Shown: in pieces, positions 1-10,468 of the stretch
How the letters are laid out: the number at the start of each line of letters is the position of its first letter
Position numbering within the stretch: position 1 is the stretch's first letter
Assembly (NCBI GenBank): GCA_030426105.1
Contig: JAUHZI010000003.1
Coordinates: 1-64,000, forward strand
Direction of reading: 5' to 3'
Origin: Bacteroidia bacterium
Lineage (GTDB): Bacteria > Bacteroidota > Bacteroidia > Flavobacteriales_D > Parvicellaceae
DNA: 64,000 nucleotides
Translations under genes and position numbers: made by a program
Notes under the pieces: generated by a model
Database searches by the model: none
What the model was told of the DNA's origin: nothing
Seen by the model: the letters and a program-made list of their open reading frames with translations, nothing else

Positions 1-1
1 A

Positions 2-1699
2 TTCTTTAAAGATGTTGAATCTCAATTGTATAAAATTCAATATCGTGTAATGTTGAGCCGTTACAGAGGGAAAACAGATTGTCCTGATTGTAAAGGTTCT
101 CGTTTACGCAAAGATGCTAATTATGTGAAAGTAGGTGGATATTCAATTACAGATATTGCTGCTTCCAGTATTGATGAGGCTAAGGTTATTATGCAAAATC
201 TAGATTTGGATGAGTATGATCAAACAATTGCAAAACAAATTCTCATTGAAATTAATTCTCGACTTGCTTTTTTGAGTGATGTAGGATTAGGATACTTATC
301 GTTAAGTAGAATGTCCAATACACTTTCTGGTGGAGAATCTCAACGCATTAATTTAGCAACTTCTTTGGGAAGTAGTTTGGTGGGATCAATGTATATTTTA
401 GATGAGCCTAGTATTGGTTTGCATCCTCGTGATACACTTCGTCTTTTGAAGGTACTAAAATCATTAAAAGCTTTAGGTAATACTGTTGTTATTGTTGAAC
501 ATGAGGAAGAAGTAATGAAAGCTGCTGATGAAATAATTGATATGGGACCAATGGCTGGTTCTTTTGGTGGAGAAGTAGTGTTTCAAGGGGATCACGAAGC
601 GCTAATCGATGGAGATAAAAGTTTGACAGCTAAATATTTAACCAATAAATTAAAAATACCTGTTCCAAAAGTTCGAAAAAAATGGAATAAAAGTATTGTT
701 GTTGAAGGAGCTGAAGAGAACAACTTAAAAAACATTACTGTTGAATTGCCGTTAGAATGTTTGACAGTTGTGACTGGTGTGAGTGGTAGTGGAAAATCGA
801 CATTGATTAAACAAATATTATACCCTGCATTGAAGAAAGTACATGGTGGTACCGCAGATAAAACAGGAGCATTCAAAGGGATAAGCGGAGATATCAAGGC
901 AATTACTGAGATTGAGTTTGTTGATCAAAATCCTATAGGAAAGAGTTCTCGGTCAAATCCAACGACATATGTCAAAGCATATGATGATATTCGAGCATTA
1001 TTTGCTCAGCAACAATTATCGAAAATTAATGGGTATCAACCCAAACATTTTAGTTTTAACGTTGAAGGAGGGCGTTGTGATGCATGTGAAGGGGAAGGTG
1101 TTATTACAGTTTCTATGCAGTTTATGGCTGATGTACATTTAGAGTGTGAAGTTTGTAATGGAAAACGTTTTAAAGAGGACATTTTAGAGGTTCGTTATAA
1201 TGGAAAAAATATTCATGATATCTTAACCATGACAGTGGATGATGCAATTGATTTTTTTGCACAAAACTTAGATCGATTAGAACAAAAGATTATTACTAAA
1301 ATTAAACCATTACAAGATGTAGGTCTAGGGTATGTACAATTAGGTCAATCGAGTAATACATTGAGTGGGGGAGAGGCGCAGCGTATTAAATTAGCATCTT
1401 TTTTATCGAAGAAGAATGTGAAAAATAAAACACTTTTTATTTTTGATGAACCAACTACTGGATTGCACTTTCATGATATTGATAAGCTGTTGACCGCGAT
1501 TTATTCCTTGATTGATTTAGGACATTCAGTAATGATTATTGAACACAATACAGAAGTGATCAAATGTGCAGATTGGGTTATTGATTTAGGTCCTGAAGGT
1601 GGAACTAATGGAGGAGACTTAGTTTTTTCGGGGACACCTGAAGATTTAGTCAAAGAGAAAAAATCTTATACAGGTCAATATTTAAAGGAGAAACTATAA
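2..1699 (+). CDS. uvrA: Excinuclease ABC subunit UvrA, C-terminal part (5' truncated by the window edge)
   Basis: Open frame runs to the window edge (FFKDVESQLYKIQYR...). Contains zinc-finger CxxC pairs (CPDCKGSRL, CDACEGEG...CEVCNGKR), two LSGGE(S/A)QRI ABC signatures, Walker A GVSGSGKST, and DEPS/DEPT Walker B motifs. Confidence 0.97.
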   Translation, partial: FFKDVESQLYKIQYRVMLSRYRGKTDCPDCKGSRLRKDANYVKVGGYSITDIAASSIDEAKVIMQNLDLDEYDQTIAKQILIEINSRLAFLSDVGLGYLSLSRMSNTLSGGESQRINLATSLGSSLVGSMYILDEPSIGLHPRDTLRLLKVLKSLKALGNTVVIVEHEEEVMKAADEIIDMGPMAGSFGGEVVFQGDHEALIDGDKSLTAKYLTNKLKIPVPKVRKKWNKSIVVEGAEENNLKNITVELPLECLTVVTGVSGSGKSTLIKQILYPALKKVHGGTADKTGAFKGISGDIKAITEIEFVDQNPIGKSSRSNPTTYVKAYDDIRALFAQQQLSKINGYQPKHFSFNVEGGRCDACEGEGVITVSMQFMADVHLECEVCNGKRFKEDILEVRYNGKNIHDILTMTVDDAIDFFAQNLDRLEQKIITKIKPLQDVGLGYVQLGQSSNTLSGGEAQRIKLASFLSKKNVKNKTLFIFDEPTTGLHFHDIDKLLTAIYSLIDLGHSVMIIEHNTEVIKCADWVIDLGPEGGTNGGDLVFSGTPEDLVKEKKSYTGQYLKEKL

Positions 1700-2578
1700 T
1701 TAGATTTCAAGATACTTGTCCAAAAGGCTTTTTACAGATTCAGAAGTTGATGCTTCACTAATTTTTTGACGTGTAGTTTCATCTAAGTTCTCTTGAATAG
1801 CTTTTTCTACTGTCAATAGAGGTTTTTCATCTGGTGGTTCAGGAAATATATTTTGCTCTTTAAATAACCTTCTAGTGACCGAAGCGACTTCATGCGCTCC
1901 ATTATAATTATGCTCTTGCTCTAATAAATAAGCTAATGCAATTAGTCCATAAGCATCCTTTGGTTCTTCTCCCTTAGGAGTTGCAAGTAAATAGTATTTT
2001 TGAATTAATGTTTTTGCTTCTGAATAGTTTCCTTTTGCGATAGAAACAAAAGATTTGTTAAAGTGGTCAATAGTATACATTCCAGTTGAACCTATTTTAT
2101 AACTGATATCCATGCTTTCATTATAAAAAGCTTCAGCTTTGTCCATATTTCCAATTAGACGCCACATCTCTGCGTTCATGTGTGCTCTATACATTAACCA
2201 TTTTTTATTGCCTGTAACCTCTGTTAAATTTACCAATTCGGCACTTAACTCAGCCAAACGTATGGTGTCCAGTTTTCGTTGTGCATTACGACATAATGAT
2301 GTTAGTGCCTGTCCTACCAAAGTATCGTTCTTTGTTGCTTGTCCTATGGCTAAAACTTCATTGGCGAGTTCAATGGATTTTTGATCATTTCCCTCTTTAA
2401 AAAGCTGATATGCTTGTTTTAACTTTTCTTGCGGATCGACTTCTGGTGCAGAATTAATTATTTCTGAAGCTTTTTTTGGTTCTTCTATTTCTTGTTGTTT
2501 TTCATTGGTAGTATTACACCTGATAAATAAGAGGACAGATAAGACGATAATAGTTGAAGTGAATTTTGCCATAACCAT
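1700..2578 (-). CDS. Putative lipoprotein with TPR-like helical repeats
   Basis: ORF 1700-2629. The internal start (MVMAKFTSTIIVLSVLLFIRCNTT) gives a signal peptide with a lipobox-like Cys. The longer N-terminus would overlap a terminator hairpin at 2624-2653. Confidence 0.6.
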   Translation of the reverse strand: MVMAKFTSTIIVLSVLLFIRCNTTNEKQQEIEEPKKASEIINSAPEVDPQEKLKQAYQLFKEGNDQKSIELANEVLAIGQATKNDTLVGQALTSLCRNAQRKLDTIRLAELSAELVNLTEVTGNKKWLMYRAHMNAEMWRLIGNMDKAEAFYNESMDISYKIGSTGMYTIDHFNKSFVSIAKGNYSEAKTLIQKYYLLATPKGEEPKDAYGLIALAYLLEQEHNYNGAHEVASVTRRLFKEQNIFPEPPDEKPLLTVEKAIQENLDETTRQKISEASTSESVKSLLDKYLEI

Positions 2579-2618
2579 TTGTTTTAAGCAAAGATAAAAC
2601 TCTTTTGTAATAGGATAA

Positions 2619-2653
2619 CAAAACGGCAAGAAACTGATGGATGTTTCTTGCCG
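2619..2653 (-). terminator. Rho-independent terminator for the beta-helix gene (minus strand)
   Basis: CGGCAAGAAAC (2624-2634) / GTTTCTTGCCG (2643-2653), 11-bp stem, 8-nt loop, followed on the minus strand by TTTTGTT. Confidence 0.75.
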
Positions 2654-2702
2654 CGATTATATTAAGGGGTATAGGGGTGTCTTTTTGTTGTTGGTAGCTA
2701 TA

Positions 2703-4124
2703 CTACTGTGGTTTTTGACAACCTTTACCATCCCAAGGTAATGAGCCTACAGGAATAGCTTCTTCTATCTCTAATTTTGGTAAAAAGATTTCTGCATCAA
2801 TACTTGTTCCTCCTGCTTGTAAGTTTAGGCCAAGCATACTGCGGAGTTGATTTGCGCCTGAATTACTGGCGTGGACAGAAGCATCAACTTCTTCTCTGGA
2901 GATTTCTTTTCTTGAACCATAGATATTTGCCCAACGTTCTGCCAGTGGAATTTTAATAAGCATAGCTTTGTTTCCTATACTATTCTGGTCTAAAACTGTA
3001 GACTCATCTAAAATATCATCTACTTTCATCATGTCGTTACGTTCTTTATAGTCGTATTTCGAGTTTCCTGTAAATAAGTTGTTGTTGAGGGTAATTTTTG
3101 CTCCTGGATTATAAACTCCTCCTTGATGACCGAATCCAAAGACATTGTTTTCTATAGTTGCAGTTAGATATTGATCGCATGCCAAAGCGTTTCCTCCATA
3201 AGACGCAATAGCATCATGTTTCCAATTAAACAGAGAAGTGTTGTGTTTCACAACAAAGTTAGGGACCAATTTAGGGTCTGAACCAGTATACCCTGATCGA
3301 ATGTGAATTCCATACCCCGTATTATTAATGCATAAGTTGTTTTGAATGATACCTTTGGCACCTTGGAAAATACGAACAGATAATGCTCCTTCCGTAGGAG
3401 CGGTGTTCATTATTACACAATTTTGGACCGCTACATTGGTAAACTTACTTGCTACAATCACTACTCCTCCAGATTCTGGACTAGGGTTTTGTCCCGAGTT
3501 AGGGCTTGCTTTTCTTCGAATTGCTAACCCTTTATTATGATGATATCGATTTCTAGGCCCATTATCAAAAACAATTCCGTCAACAATAATAGAACCACCA
3601 GTGGAAAGTTGACCATTACTTTCTCTTTGTTGGTCAGTACGGATGTATAATCTGGGTTGTGTGAGTTTCATGTATTCATTCGTTCCTGTAAAAATAGTTT
3701 GAGTTGTTCCCCATGGATCTCGTTTGGTAAACGTTTCATCATACCCGCCATATATTTTTACAGGAACATTAATTTCATCTGATCCTCTAGAACCTTTACT
3801 GTTGTATATCCCACCAGCAATATAGATGATGTCATTAGGTTTTAAATGATGAATGATGTTTCCTAAATCTTTTGCTGGTCTTTCTTTGGTCCCTAATTGT
3901 CCAGAGCCTTTTGTTTTGCTTACATACCACTCTCTTCCCTTATTGGCAAAATTGGTTGATGTATTAGAAGGAGAATTCGATTTTGAAGTTGTTTTGTTAT
4001 TGCTTGTGGTGGTAGGAACTTTAATTTTATCTTTTAATTTTCCAAAATTAACTTGTCCAAATACAGAAGATAGTGCAAAAGTCAAAAGTAAAAATACGGC
4101 TGATTTTTTTGTTGTTGTGTACAT
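2703..4124 (-). CDS. Secreted right-handed parallel beta-helix (DUF1565-like) protein
   Basis: Signal peptide. GREWYVSKTKGSGQLGTKERPAKDLGNIIHHLKPNDIIYIAGGIY matches the usual start of bacterial beta-helix proteins, followed by repeated V.N...N..G turns. Confidence 0.7.
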   Translation of the reverse strand: MYTTTKKSAVFLLLTFALSSVFGQVNFGKLKDKIKVPTTTSNNKTTSKSNSPSNTSTNFANKGREWYVSKTKGSGQLGTKERPAKDLGNIIHHLKPNDIIYIAGGIYNSKGSRGSDEINVPVKIYGGYDETFTKRDPWGTTQTIFTGTNEYMKLTQPRLYIRTDQQRESNGQLSTGGSIIVDGIVFDNGPRNRYHHNKGLAIRRKASPNSGQNPSPESGGVVIVASKFTNVAVQNCVIMNTAPTEGALSVRIFQGAKGIIQNNLCINNTGYGIHIRSGYTGSDPKLVPNFVVKHNTSLFNWKHDAIASYGGNALACDQYLTATIENNVFGFGHQGGVYNPGAKITLNNNLFTGNSKYDYKERNDMMKVDDILDESTVLDQNSIGNKAMLIKIPLAERWANIYGSRKEISREEVDASVHASNSGANQLRSMLGLNLQAGGTSIDAEIFLPKLEIEEAIPVGSLPWDGKGCQKPQ

Positions 4125-4240
4125 TGTTTTTGTTGTTAGTTGGTTTGTATCATTCTATAAAAAATGATGGCCAAAACTAACAGACAACAATGAATTTTAA
4201 CTCACCCAAATGGGTGAAATTAGTATGAATAAGGATGAAA

Positions 4241-5785
4241 TTAGTTGTTTTTCTGGGATTGTAGCAAGCTCCCTTTGACAGCAGCTTGTGTTCTGTTGTT
4301 GACATCTAATTTCACATATAAGTTATTGATATGCGACTTAATTGTGTTGACTGACAAGAATAGTTTGTCTGCAATTGCTTTGTTCGGAAGACCTAAAATA
4401 AGTAAGTCTAAAACCTCTTGTTCACGGTCAGATAGTTTTTCCTGTAATGCAAAATTAATTTTTTGAGTTGCGATTTTCGGACGCTTTTTATGCTCTTCAA
4501 GCTCTTCTTGTAGGACAACAAGGTCGTTCAAACGATTTTTGATTTCAGCTCTTAATAATTCTTCATTGGTTTTCGCTTTATTGCGAATTAAGGTTAAGAA
4601 AACAATGGAAGTAATTAAAGCTAAAATAATAACTCCAATCCAAAGTTTTTGAAGCGCCAGTGTTTTTGACTTTATTTTATTGTCTTTTTCTAAGAGCTCG
4701 TTTTGTAATAGAATTTTTTCATTTTGGATACTGTCTATCACATGCTTTTTATTGTATTCAAATTTGAATTCACTTTCAATTATTTTCTTTTTGTTTTGAA
4801 TGCTATTTAGAGAATCATCAAGTTGTTTGTATTGTTCTAAATAATAGAGTGCTTGGTTTGGACTGTTTTTAGCTTTATAAACAAGGTATAAAACTTTTGT
4901 AGCTTCCTTTTCTATGGCTTTAAACTTCCATTGTGTTGCTAATGCTAAAGATTCATTGGCATATTGATTCGCTGCTGTTAGCTGGTTTTGCTTTAAAAAG
5001 ATATGAGCAATTTTATATTGTGAAGTCGCTATGCCTTTACGATCTGATTTTTGCAATCTCAGCGATAAACTTTTTTGATAATAGGTTAACGCAGTCTTTA
5101 AATATTCTTGATCTTCATACAATGTTCCTAAGTTACTGTAGGTTGAAGCTAGACCAATAGAATCGTGAATGGATAAACGGATGTCTTCTGATCTTTTATA
5201 ATAATGTTCTGCTTGTTTCCAGTCTTTTAGATTACGATAAATCAAAGCGAGGTTATTGTAGTTAGATCCTAAGCTTTTAAACTGTTCATTCTTTTCATTG
5301 ATTGAGATGCACTGTTCATAGTAGTCTTTAGCTTGGTAGTAATTGTGTAATTCCAAATGTAAAGTCGCCAAATTGTTAAGTATTCTGGGATATTCACTTT
5401 CATATCCTTGTTCTTGAATAATTTTCAAGCACTTTAAATTCCAGTCGATGGCCTCGCTAAAGTTCCCTTTTTGGTGGTTGGTAAACGCTTTCCATCCATA
5501 ACCTTCTCCAATCCCGCCTATAAATTGATGTTCTAGCGAAAGTTGCAGTGCTGTATCAACATGTTGTTCGGCTATTTTGATGTCTTTATAAATCGATAAT
5601 CCAGCTAAATGATAATGCATCTCAACTTTTACTGTATCGTGTAAGCTTTTATTTAATTCTGCTTTTAGAGAATCTATTAAGTGTTGGTTCCCTTTTATTG
5701 AAAAACCGCAAAATAAAAGTGCTATCGTAAACAAGAACGATTGAAGATATGTTGGTTGATTTTGCATAGCGTTTGCAAAAATCAT
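4241..5785 (-). CDS. TPR-repeat transmembrane regulator with C-terminal LuxR-type HTH
   Basis: TPR repeats ([23 protein letters not shown]...), a TM segment ([20 protein letters not shown]), and C-terminal [51 protein letters not shown]. Confidence 0.88.
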   Translation of the reverse strand: MIFANAMQNQPTYLQSFLFTIALLFCGFSIKGNQHLIDSLKAELNKSLHDTVKVEMHYHLAGLSIYKDIKIAEQHVDTALQLSLEHQFIGGIGEGYGWKAFTNHQKGNFSEAIDWNLKCLKIIQEQGYESEYPRILNNLATLHLELHNYYQAKDYYEQCISINEKNEQFKSLGSNYNNLALIYRNLKDWKQAEHYYKRSEDIRLSIHDSIGLASTYSNLGTLYEDQEYLKTALTYYQKSLSLRLQKSDRKGIATSQYKIAHIFLKQNQLTAANQYANESLALATQWKFKAIEKEATKVLYLVYKAKNSPNQALYYLEQYKQLDDSLNSIQNKKKIIESEFKFEYNKKHVIDSIQNEKILLQNELLEKDNKIKSKTLALQKLWIGVIILALITSIVFLTLIRNKAKTNEELLRAEIKNRLNDLVVLQEELEEHKKRPKIATQKINFALQEKLSDREQEVLDLLILGLPNKAIADKLFLSVNTIKSHINNLYVKLDVNNRTQAAVKGSLLQSQKNN

Positions 5786-5959
5786 GGTTTAATAATTAAC
5801 AACAAAATGTTTTAAGAGGAAAATAGAGTAAAGAAAATTAGAGTAAAGAAGATAGAAGAAAGAAAAGAGATGGCTTTATTACTACATTATGATATTATAT
5901 TATTATTACAATATTCTTTTAGGGGAGATTTACCAAATAATTTTTAATTATTTTCGTGC

Positions 5960-7159
5960 ATGGATAACCATACCAATCCAAAACAACAAATGTCACTACC
6001 AAAAGATTTAAAAGAAAATTTTTGTTTGATGCCTTGGGTGCATCTATACGTTGGGACTAATGGGAAAGCAAATGCATGTTGTAATACATCTATTACCTAT
6101 GGAAGTGTTCGAAATCAAGCAGTAGAAACGATTTGGAATGGAGATAAAATAAATCATTTTAGAAACCAATTATTAAAAGGAATAAAGGATAAACGTTGTT
6201 CAGTTTGCTACAACAAGGAAGCAGCTGGAAAAGCAAGTATTCGAACAGAAACTTTGGAAAGATTTAACGATTATATTCCGATTGCATTGGAGAATATTCG
6301 GCCGACTAAACCTGTTTATTTAGATATTCGTTACAGTAATGTGTGTAATTTAAAATGTCGAACCTGTTGGCATGGCGCAAGTTCAAGTTGGTTTGAAGAA
6401 GCTAAGGTGCTAAAGAATAACTTTGGAGATAAAGCAATTCTTAAAGCTACAACTGATAATGCCAAGTTAATAGAAGATATTGTAAATTACAGTGATGAGT
6501 TAGAAGAAGTTTATTTTGCAGGGGGTGAGCCTTTATTGATGGAAGAGCACTATGATTTTTTAGATTTATTAATCCAACAACAATCCTTTAATACTAGAAT
6601 TCGTTATAATACGAATTTGTCTCGACTTCAACTAAAAGATCGAGGGGTAATCGCTTATTGGAAGCAGTTAAAAAACATACACTTATCTATTAGTATTGAT
6701 GCAACAACTGATAGGGTTGAGGTCATTCGTAAAGGTTTAAAATGGGAGAAGTTACTTCAAAACATCCGAATAATCCAAGCTGAATGTCCACATGTAGTGA
6801 TTGAAATAGCACCAACTGTTAGTGCGTTAAATATTTTGCAACTATTCGATTTACACCGTTACTTCTTTGAACATAAATTGATTCAGTCAATCAATGCTAT
6901 CTATATCAATTTATTGGAGCGCCCTAATTATTATAATATTCAGGTTTTACCAATTGATAGGAAGTTAACAACTAAAAAAATGTTAGAAGAACATATCCTT
7001 TGGTTAAGAAAAAATAAAGCTCAAGAATCAGTAGTTGACGAATTAAAAGCTATTGAAAAATACCTTTTTGCTAAAGATGATGAGAAAGGGTATACACAGT
7101 TGCAGCAACAAACCGAGCGACTAAATGAAATGAGAAGCGATTCATTTTCAGTGTTTTAA
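5960..7159 (+). CDS. Twitch/SPASM-type radical SAM protein
   Basis: CNLKCRTC radical SAM motif, upstream Cys-rich segment (NFCLMPW...ACCNTS...CSVCYNKEA), and GGEPLL motif. Confidence 0.85.
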   Translation: MDNHTNPKQQMSLPKDLKENFCLMPWVHLYVGTNGKANACCNTSITYGSVRNQAVETIWNGDKINHFRNQLLKGIKDKRCSVCYNKEAAGKASIRTETLERFNDYIPIALENIRPTKPVYLDIRYSNVCNLKCRTCWHGASSSWFEEAKVLKNNFGDKAILKATTDNAKLIEDIVNYSDELEEVYFAGGEPLLMEEHYDFLDLLIQQQSFNTRIRYNTNLSRLQLKDRGVIAYWKQLKNIHLSISIDATTDRVEVIRKGLKWEKLLQNIRIIQAECPHVVIEIAPTVSALNILQLFDLHRYFFEHKLIQSINAIYINLLERPNYYNIQVLPIDRKLTTKKMLEEHILWLRKNKAQESVVDELKAIEKYLFAKDDEKGYTQLQQQTERLNEMRSDSFSVF

Positions 7160-7178
7160 CTTATTTTGTTAAATAAAT

Positions 7179-7208
7179 TTTGTGATTCAAAAAAATGGAA
7201 TACATTTG
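7179..7208 (+). promoter_or_regulatory. Bacteroidota sigma-A-type promoter for the glucosaminidase gene
   Basis: TTTG (7179-7182), 18-nt spacer, TACATTTG (7201-7208), matching TTTG-N~19-TAnnTTTG. Confidence 0.6.
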
Positions 7209-7227
7209 CACCCGCAATTTTTGAAAA

Positions 7228-7719
7228 ATGAAATTAACACAATCAAAAAAACAACGTATTTCTAATAATGCAATCGCGTATCGATTAGCAAAAAAGAAAT
7301 TGAAGCGCTTTACGAAGAAAATCGTAGGAGTTACAGCTTTGTTTATTGTCTTGAGTAGTTTTACATTCAGTAATCCATCGTCGGAAGATGATGCACTATT
7401 GACTGTCGAAAATTTAAGAGAGTTATTAATTGAAGAAGGTGTACAACATGCTGACATTGTTTTAAGACAAGCAATTCAAGAAACAGGATGGTTTAAGTGT
7501 ACGCATTGTTCGCTTAATAGAAATAATATTTTTGGATTTTATTATAAAAAGAAATACCTATCTTACGATAATTGGCAAGAGTGTGTACGTTATTATAAAC
7601 GTTGGCAAGATAGACATTATAAAGGTGGAGATTACTATGCTTTCTTAAAAAAAGTGGGGTTTGCAACTGATCCAATGTATGTCAAAAGGTTGAAAGCCAT
7701 TAAGATAGATTCGGAATAA
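7228..7719 (+). CDS. Small glucosaminidase-domain (LYZ2-like) protein
   Basis: VLRQAIQETGWFKC..C..NRNNIFGF..KKKYLSYDNWQECVRYYKRW...YYAFLKKVGFATDPMYVKRLKAI is the Bacteroidota glucosaminidase pattern, after one N-terminal hydrophobic segment. Confidence 0.8.
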   Translation: MKLTQSKKQRISNNAIAYRLAKKKLKRFTKKIVGVTALFIVLSSFTFSNPSSEDDALLTVENLRELLIEEGVQHADIVLRQAIQETGWFKCTHCSLNRNNIFGFYYKKKYLSYDNWQECVRYYKRWQDRHYKGGDYYAFLKKVGFATDPMYVKRLKAIKIDSE

Positions 7720-7777
7720 GTCCTTAACAGTAAGAATTACTGTCCTTTTCATAAATTCTAATTATATTTGCCTTGAT

Positions 7778-9025
7778 ATGATTAGAAGATTTATTTTAGT
7801 ATTAACCCCCTTATTGTTGAGTGTTTCATTGTTCTCTCAGGAGAATTTAAAGATAATGTATTATAACTTGTTGAAGTTCCCTGATGTACCAGCTAGAGCT
7901 GATACACTTAAGAATATCATTCAACATGTGGAGCCAGATATCTTTATTGTAAATGAATTGAGGAGTATTTATGGAGCAAACTTAATTATGACCCAAGCTT
8001 TAAATGTGGATGGAGTAAGTCATTATGCTCAAGCTGTTTTCCAAGATGCAAATGGAACAGATACGGATAACCATTTATATTATAATACAAATAAGATAGG
8101 TTTTGTTGAACAAACAAACATTAATGCTAGCCCTAGAGCGTTAAGTGAGTACAAGGTATATTATAAAGATCCTAATTTAGCGCAAACCAATGATACTACA
8201 TTTTTATATTTATATGCTTGTCATTTAAAAGCTGGGAATAATGGATCTTCATCTCCAACTGAAGCTCAACAACGCCATACAGCTGCTCAGGCATTAAAAA
8301 ACTTTTTAACCAATAATAACCGTACACGTAATGTTATTGTGGGAGGAGATTTTAATATGTATACAAGTTCTGAGTCAGCGTATACCGAATTGACAACAGG
8401 AGGAAATGTTAATTTGTTTGATCCTATTGGTCAAGCAGGGGCTTGGAATAATAATTATAACTACAGAGATGTGCATACCCAAAGTACAAGAGCTTCATCA
8501 GTAAGCAATCCTTATGCTGGAGGTTCTACTGGAGGAATGGACGATCGTTTTGATATTATTTTTGTTTCAAATGATATCTTAAACGGTTCTCAAGGAGCGA
8601 AATATGTTGCCAATTCATATGAAGCAGTAGGGCAAGATGGGGAGCATTATAATGGTTCAGTTAATGATGGATATAACTACGCTGTTCCTCAAGATGTGGC
8701 TAGTTCTTTATTTTATATGAGTGATCACTTGCCTGTATTAATGGAAGTGACTGTTGGTGGACCTGTGAGTGTTCAACAGCATGAAAATGTTATATCAGAG
8801 TTAGTTTTTGACGCTCCAAATAAGTTATTAAATGTTTATTTTGAACAAACATATGAAACACTTGATCTAAGTATAGTTGCATTGTCAGGAAAAGAAGTTG
8901 TAAATAAACAATTTAACGGAATTTCATCAATCTCTGAATATTTAGTTCATTTAACACCAGGGATGTACTTGGTAAATATTATAGCTGATGGAACGCCTGT
9001 TTCTGCAAAGATTATGGTATTCTAG
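7778..9025 (+). CDS. Secreted endonuclease/exonuclease/phosphatase-family protein with T9SS type A sorting domain
   Basis: Signal peptide, NVIVGGDFNMYTSSE and SDHLPVLMEV motifs, and a C-terminal T9SS-like tail (LSGKEVVNKQF...LTPGMYLVNIIADGTPVSAKIMVF). Confidence 0.85.
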   Translation: MIRRFILVLTPLLLSVSLFSQENLKIMYYNLLKFPDVPARADTLKNIIQHVEPDIFIVNELRSIYGANLIMTQALNVDGVSHYAQAVFQDANGTDTDNHLYYNTNKIGFVEQTNINASPRALSEYKVYYKDPNLAQTNDTTFLYLYACHLKAGNNGSSSPTEAQQRHTAAQALKNFLTNNNRTRNVIVGGDFNMYTSSESAYTELTTGGNVNLFDPIGQAGAWNNNYNYRDVHTQSTRASSVSNPYAGGSTGGMDDRFDIIFVSNDILNGSQGAKYVANSYEAVGQDGEHYNGSVNDGYNYAVPQDVASSLFYMSDHLPVLMEVTVGGPVSVQQHENVISELVFDAPNKLLNVYFEQTYETLDLSIVALSGKEVVNKQFNGISSISEYLVHLTPGMYLVNIIADGTPVSAKIMVF

Positions 9026-9050
9026 AATCATTCTTGTTACAATAAATAAT

Positions 9051-9084
9051 AAAAGCCCATTCTATTTTAATAGAATGGGCTTTT
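9051..9084. terminator. Bidirectional terminator between convergent genes
   Basis: AAAAGCCCATTCTATT (9051-9066) / AATAGAATGGGCTTTT (9069-9084), 16-bp perfect stem, between genes ending at 9025 (+) and 9102 (-). Confidence 0.85.
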
Positions 9085-9101
9085 ATTTTGGTGTAATTTG
9101 A

Positions 9102-9314
9102 TTATTTGCGTTCTTCTATTGGGCAAGTATTAATTCCGAATATTGAGTATAGGGGGCAAAGGCTAATAAAAGAAGTTCCGACAAAAATAAGGGTCAATAC
9201 AACAAGTATTATCCCCAAAGTTCCAGAGACAATGTTACCTAGATATAACCCTGCCATAATTAAGGCTAATATTAAACGAATTGTTCTATCAATTTTTCCC
9301 ATGTTCTTTTTCAT
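9102..9314 (-). CDS. DUF2892 (YgaP-like) small inner-membrane protein
   Basis: MKKNMGKIDRTIRLILALIMAGLYLGNIVSGTLGIILVVLTLIFVGTSFISLCPLYSIFGINTC is typical of the DUF2892 family. Confidence 0.85.
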   Translation of the reverse strand: MKKNMGKIDRTIRLILALIMAGLYLGNIVSGTLGIILVVLTLIFVGTSFISLCPLYSIFGINTCPIEERK

Positions 9315-9415
9315 AATAAATCTGATTAAGGTTTGTATACTACAAATATCAGGAAAGAATAAAGTAAGAATTGGTGATAATTGTCACAACACTGAAAATA
9401 ACTTAAGAGAAAGTA

Positions 9416-10317
9416 TTACTTAACCTTAGTCTTAATTTTCTTATAGAAGGAAATTGTCAAAAACATATAACTGTCTTTATCTGAAGGGTCACCTCTTTGT
9501 AACCCATGTCCAGTATTGTCTAGACCATCATTTTTGTTAGAAGGGTCTGCTAGATATGCAGCTACATCACCCTTAGAAGCTCTTATGATAGAATTGTTAT
9601 AATAATTAGTACTTACATCATCAATATAATAAAGCGATGAGTTAGTTCTAATTTTAGCCCCATATCTCGTCCTATAGATTTTCTAAAGCCAAATCCCATT
9701 GGAATTACAACAGTTGCTGGTTTGTACTTAGAAGGGCCTCCAGGAAGACCTTGTCCCTCTGTACCTAATTTTCTTAAGGCAACATTAGCACCGTTTGGTC
9801 CACGCCCCTTTGGATTATAGAAAACAATCCCAATTCCACCAACAGCATAAATGCCAATAGAACTACTTTTTAAACCTAATTTTTTCCCTGTTGAAGTTTT
9901 TACACCATAGATATTACCTATTTTCTCTTTCAGAAATTGGTATTCTCCAGTAAGACTTAATTCATATAAGTTAGAAACAAAATTTAGATTTCTATGACTT
10001 CGGTAGTATTCTTGAGTAAGCGCGTCATCTCCAGAAACTCGACCAAAATAAAAACTCGGCCTAATAGCAAATTTTTCAGCCAAATAATATTGATAGGTAA
10101 TATGAGCAGCATAGCGTGTCTTGACCCACTCCAAATCCCATACAAAATTAGATCCTATTCGGTCTCTACCTCCTAAATCTCCTAGGAAATTTGAGGCTCC
10201 AGCTCCTCCTATTAACTCCACTCTTTTAGTCCGCCATATATTACTATTGTAGAAGCCTTGCGCATGCAAAGTTCCTACAATAAGTAGAAGATAGAGCGAT
10301 GTTAAAATAGTTTTCAC
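9416..10317 (-). pseudogene. DUF6089-like outer-membrane beta-barrel gene split by a frameshift near 9620
   Basis: The listed ORF stops at 9613 (...GFGFRKSIGRDMGLKLELTHRFIILMM*). A neighbouring frame continues without stops to 9416 as YIDDVSTNYYNNSIIRASKGDVAAYLADPSNKNDGLDNTGHGLQRGDPSDKDSYMFLTISFYKKIKTKVK*, the expected C-terminus of such proteins. Confidence 0.8.
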
Positions 10318-10412
10318 CTAACAGTTAACTAGTTTTGAGGCAAATATATTGCTTAATTATGTTATTTTCAAGTCTGTTGAGGTAATCTATTTGACGAAGT
10401 TAATAAAAAAAC

Positions 10413-10443
10413 AAAGCCAATTTAAATGAATTAAATTGGCTTT
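10413..10443. terminator. Terminator downstream of secG
   Basis: AAAGCCAATTTA (10413-10424) / TAAATTGGCTTT (10432-10443), 12-bp stem flanked by A/T tracts. Confidence 0.75.
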
Positions 10444-10468
10444 ATAAAAAATAATATTAAATTAACTT

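Noticed and set aside
592-897. 101-aa minus-strand ORF inside uvrA
   Set aside because: Antisense to a conserved UvrA region with unmistakable motifs.
3853-4167. 104-aa plus-strand ORF
   Set aside because: Antisense to the signal peptide and N-terminus of the beta-helix gene, with no recognisable domain.
4202-4217. Inverted repeat TCACCCAAATGGGTGA upstream of the beta-helix gene
   Set aside because: Only a 6-bp stem with no T-tract and no second copy noticed; too weak to call as terminator or operator.
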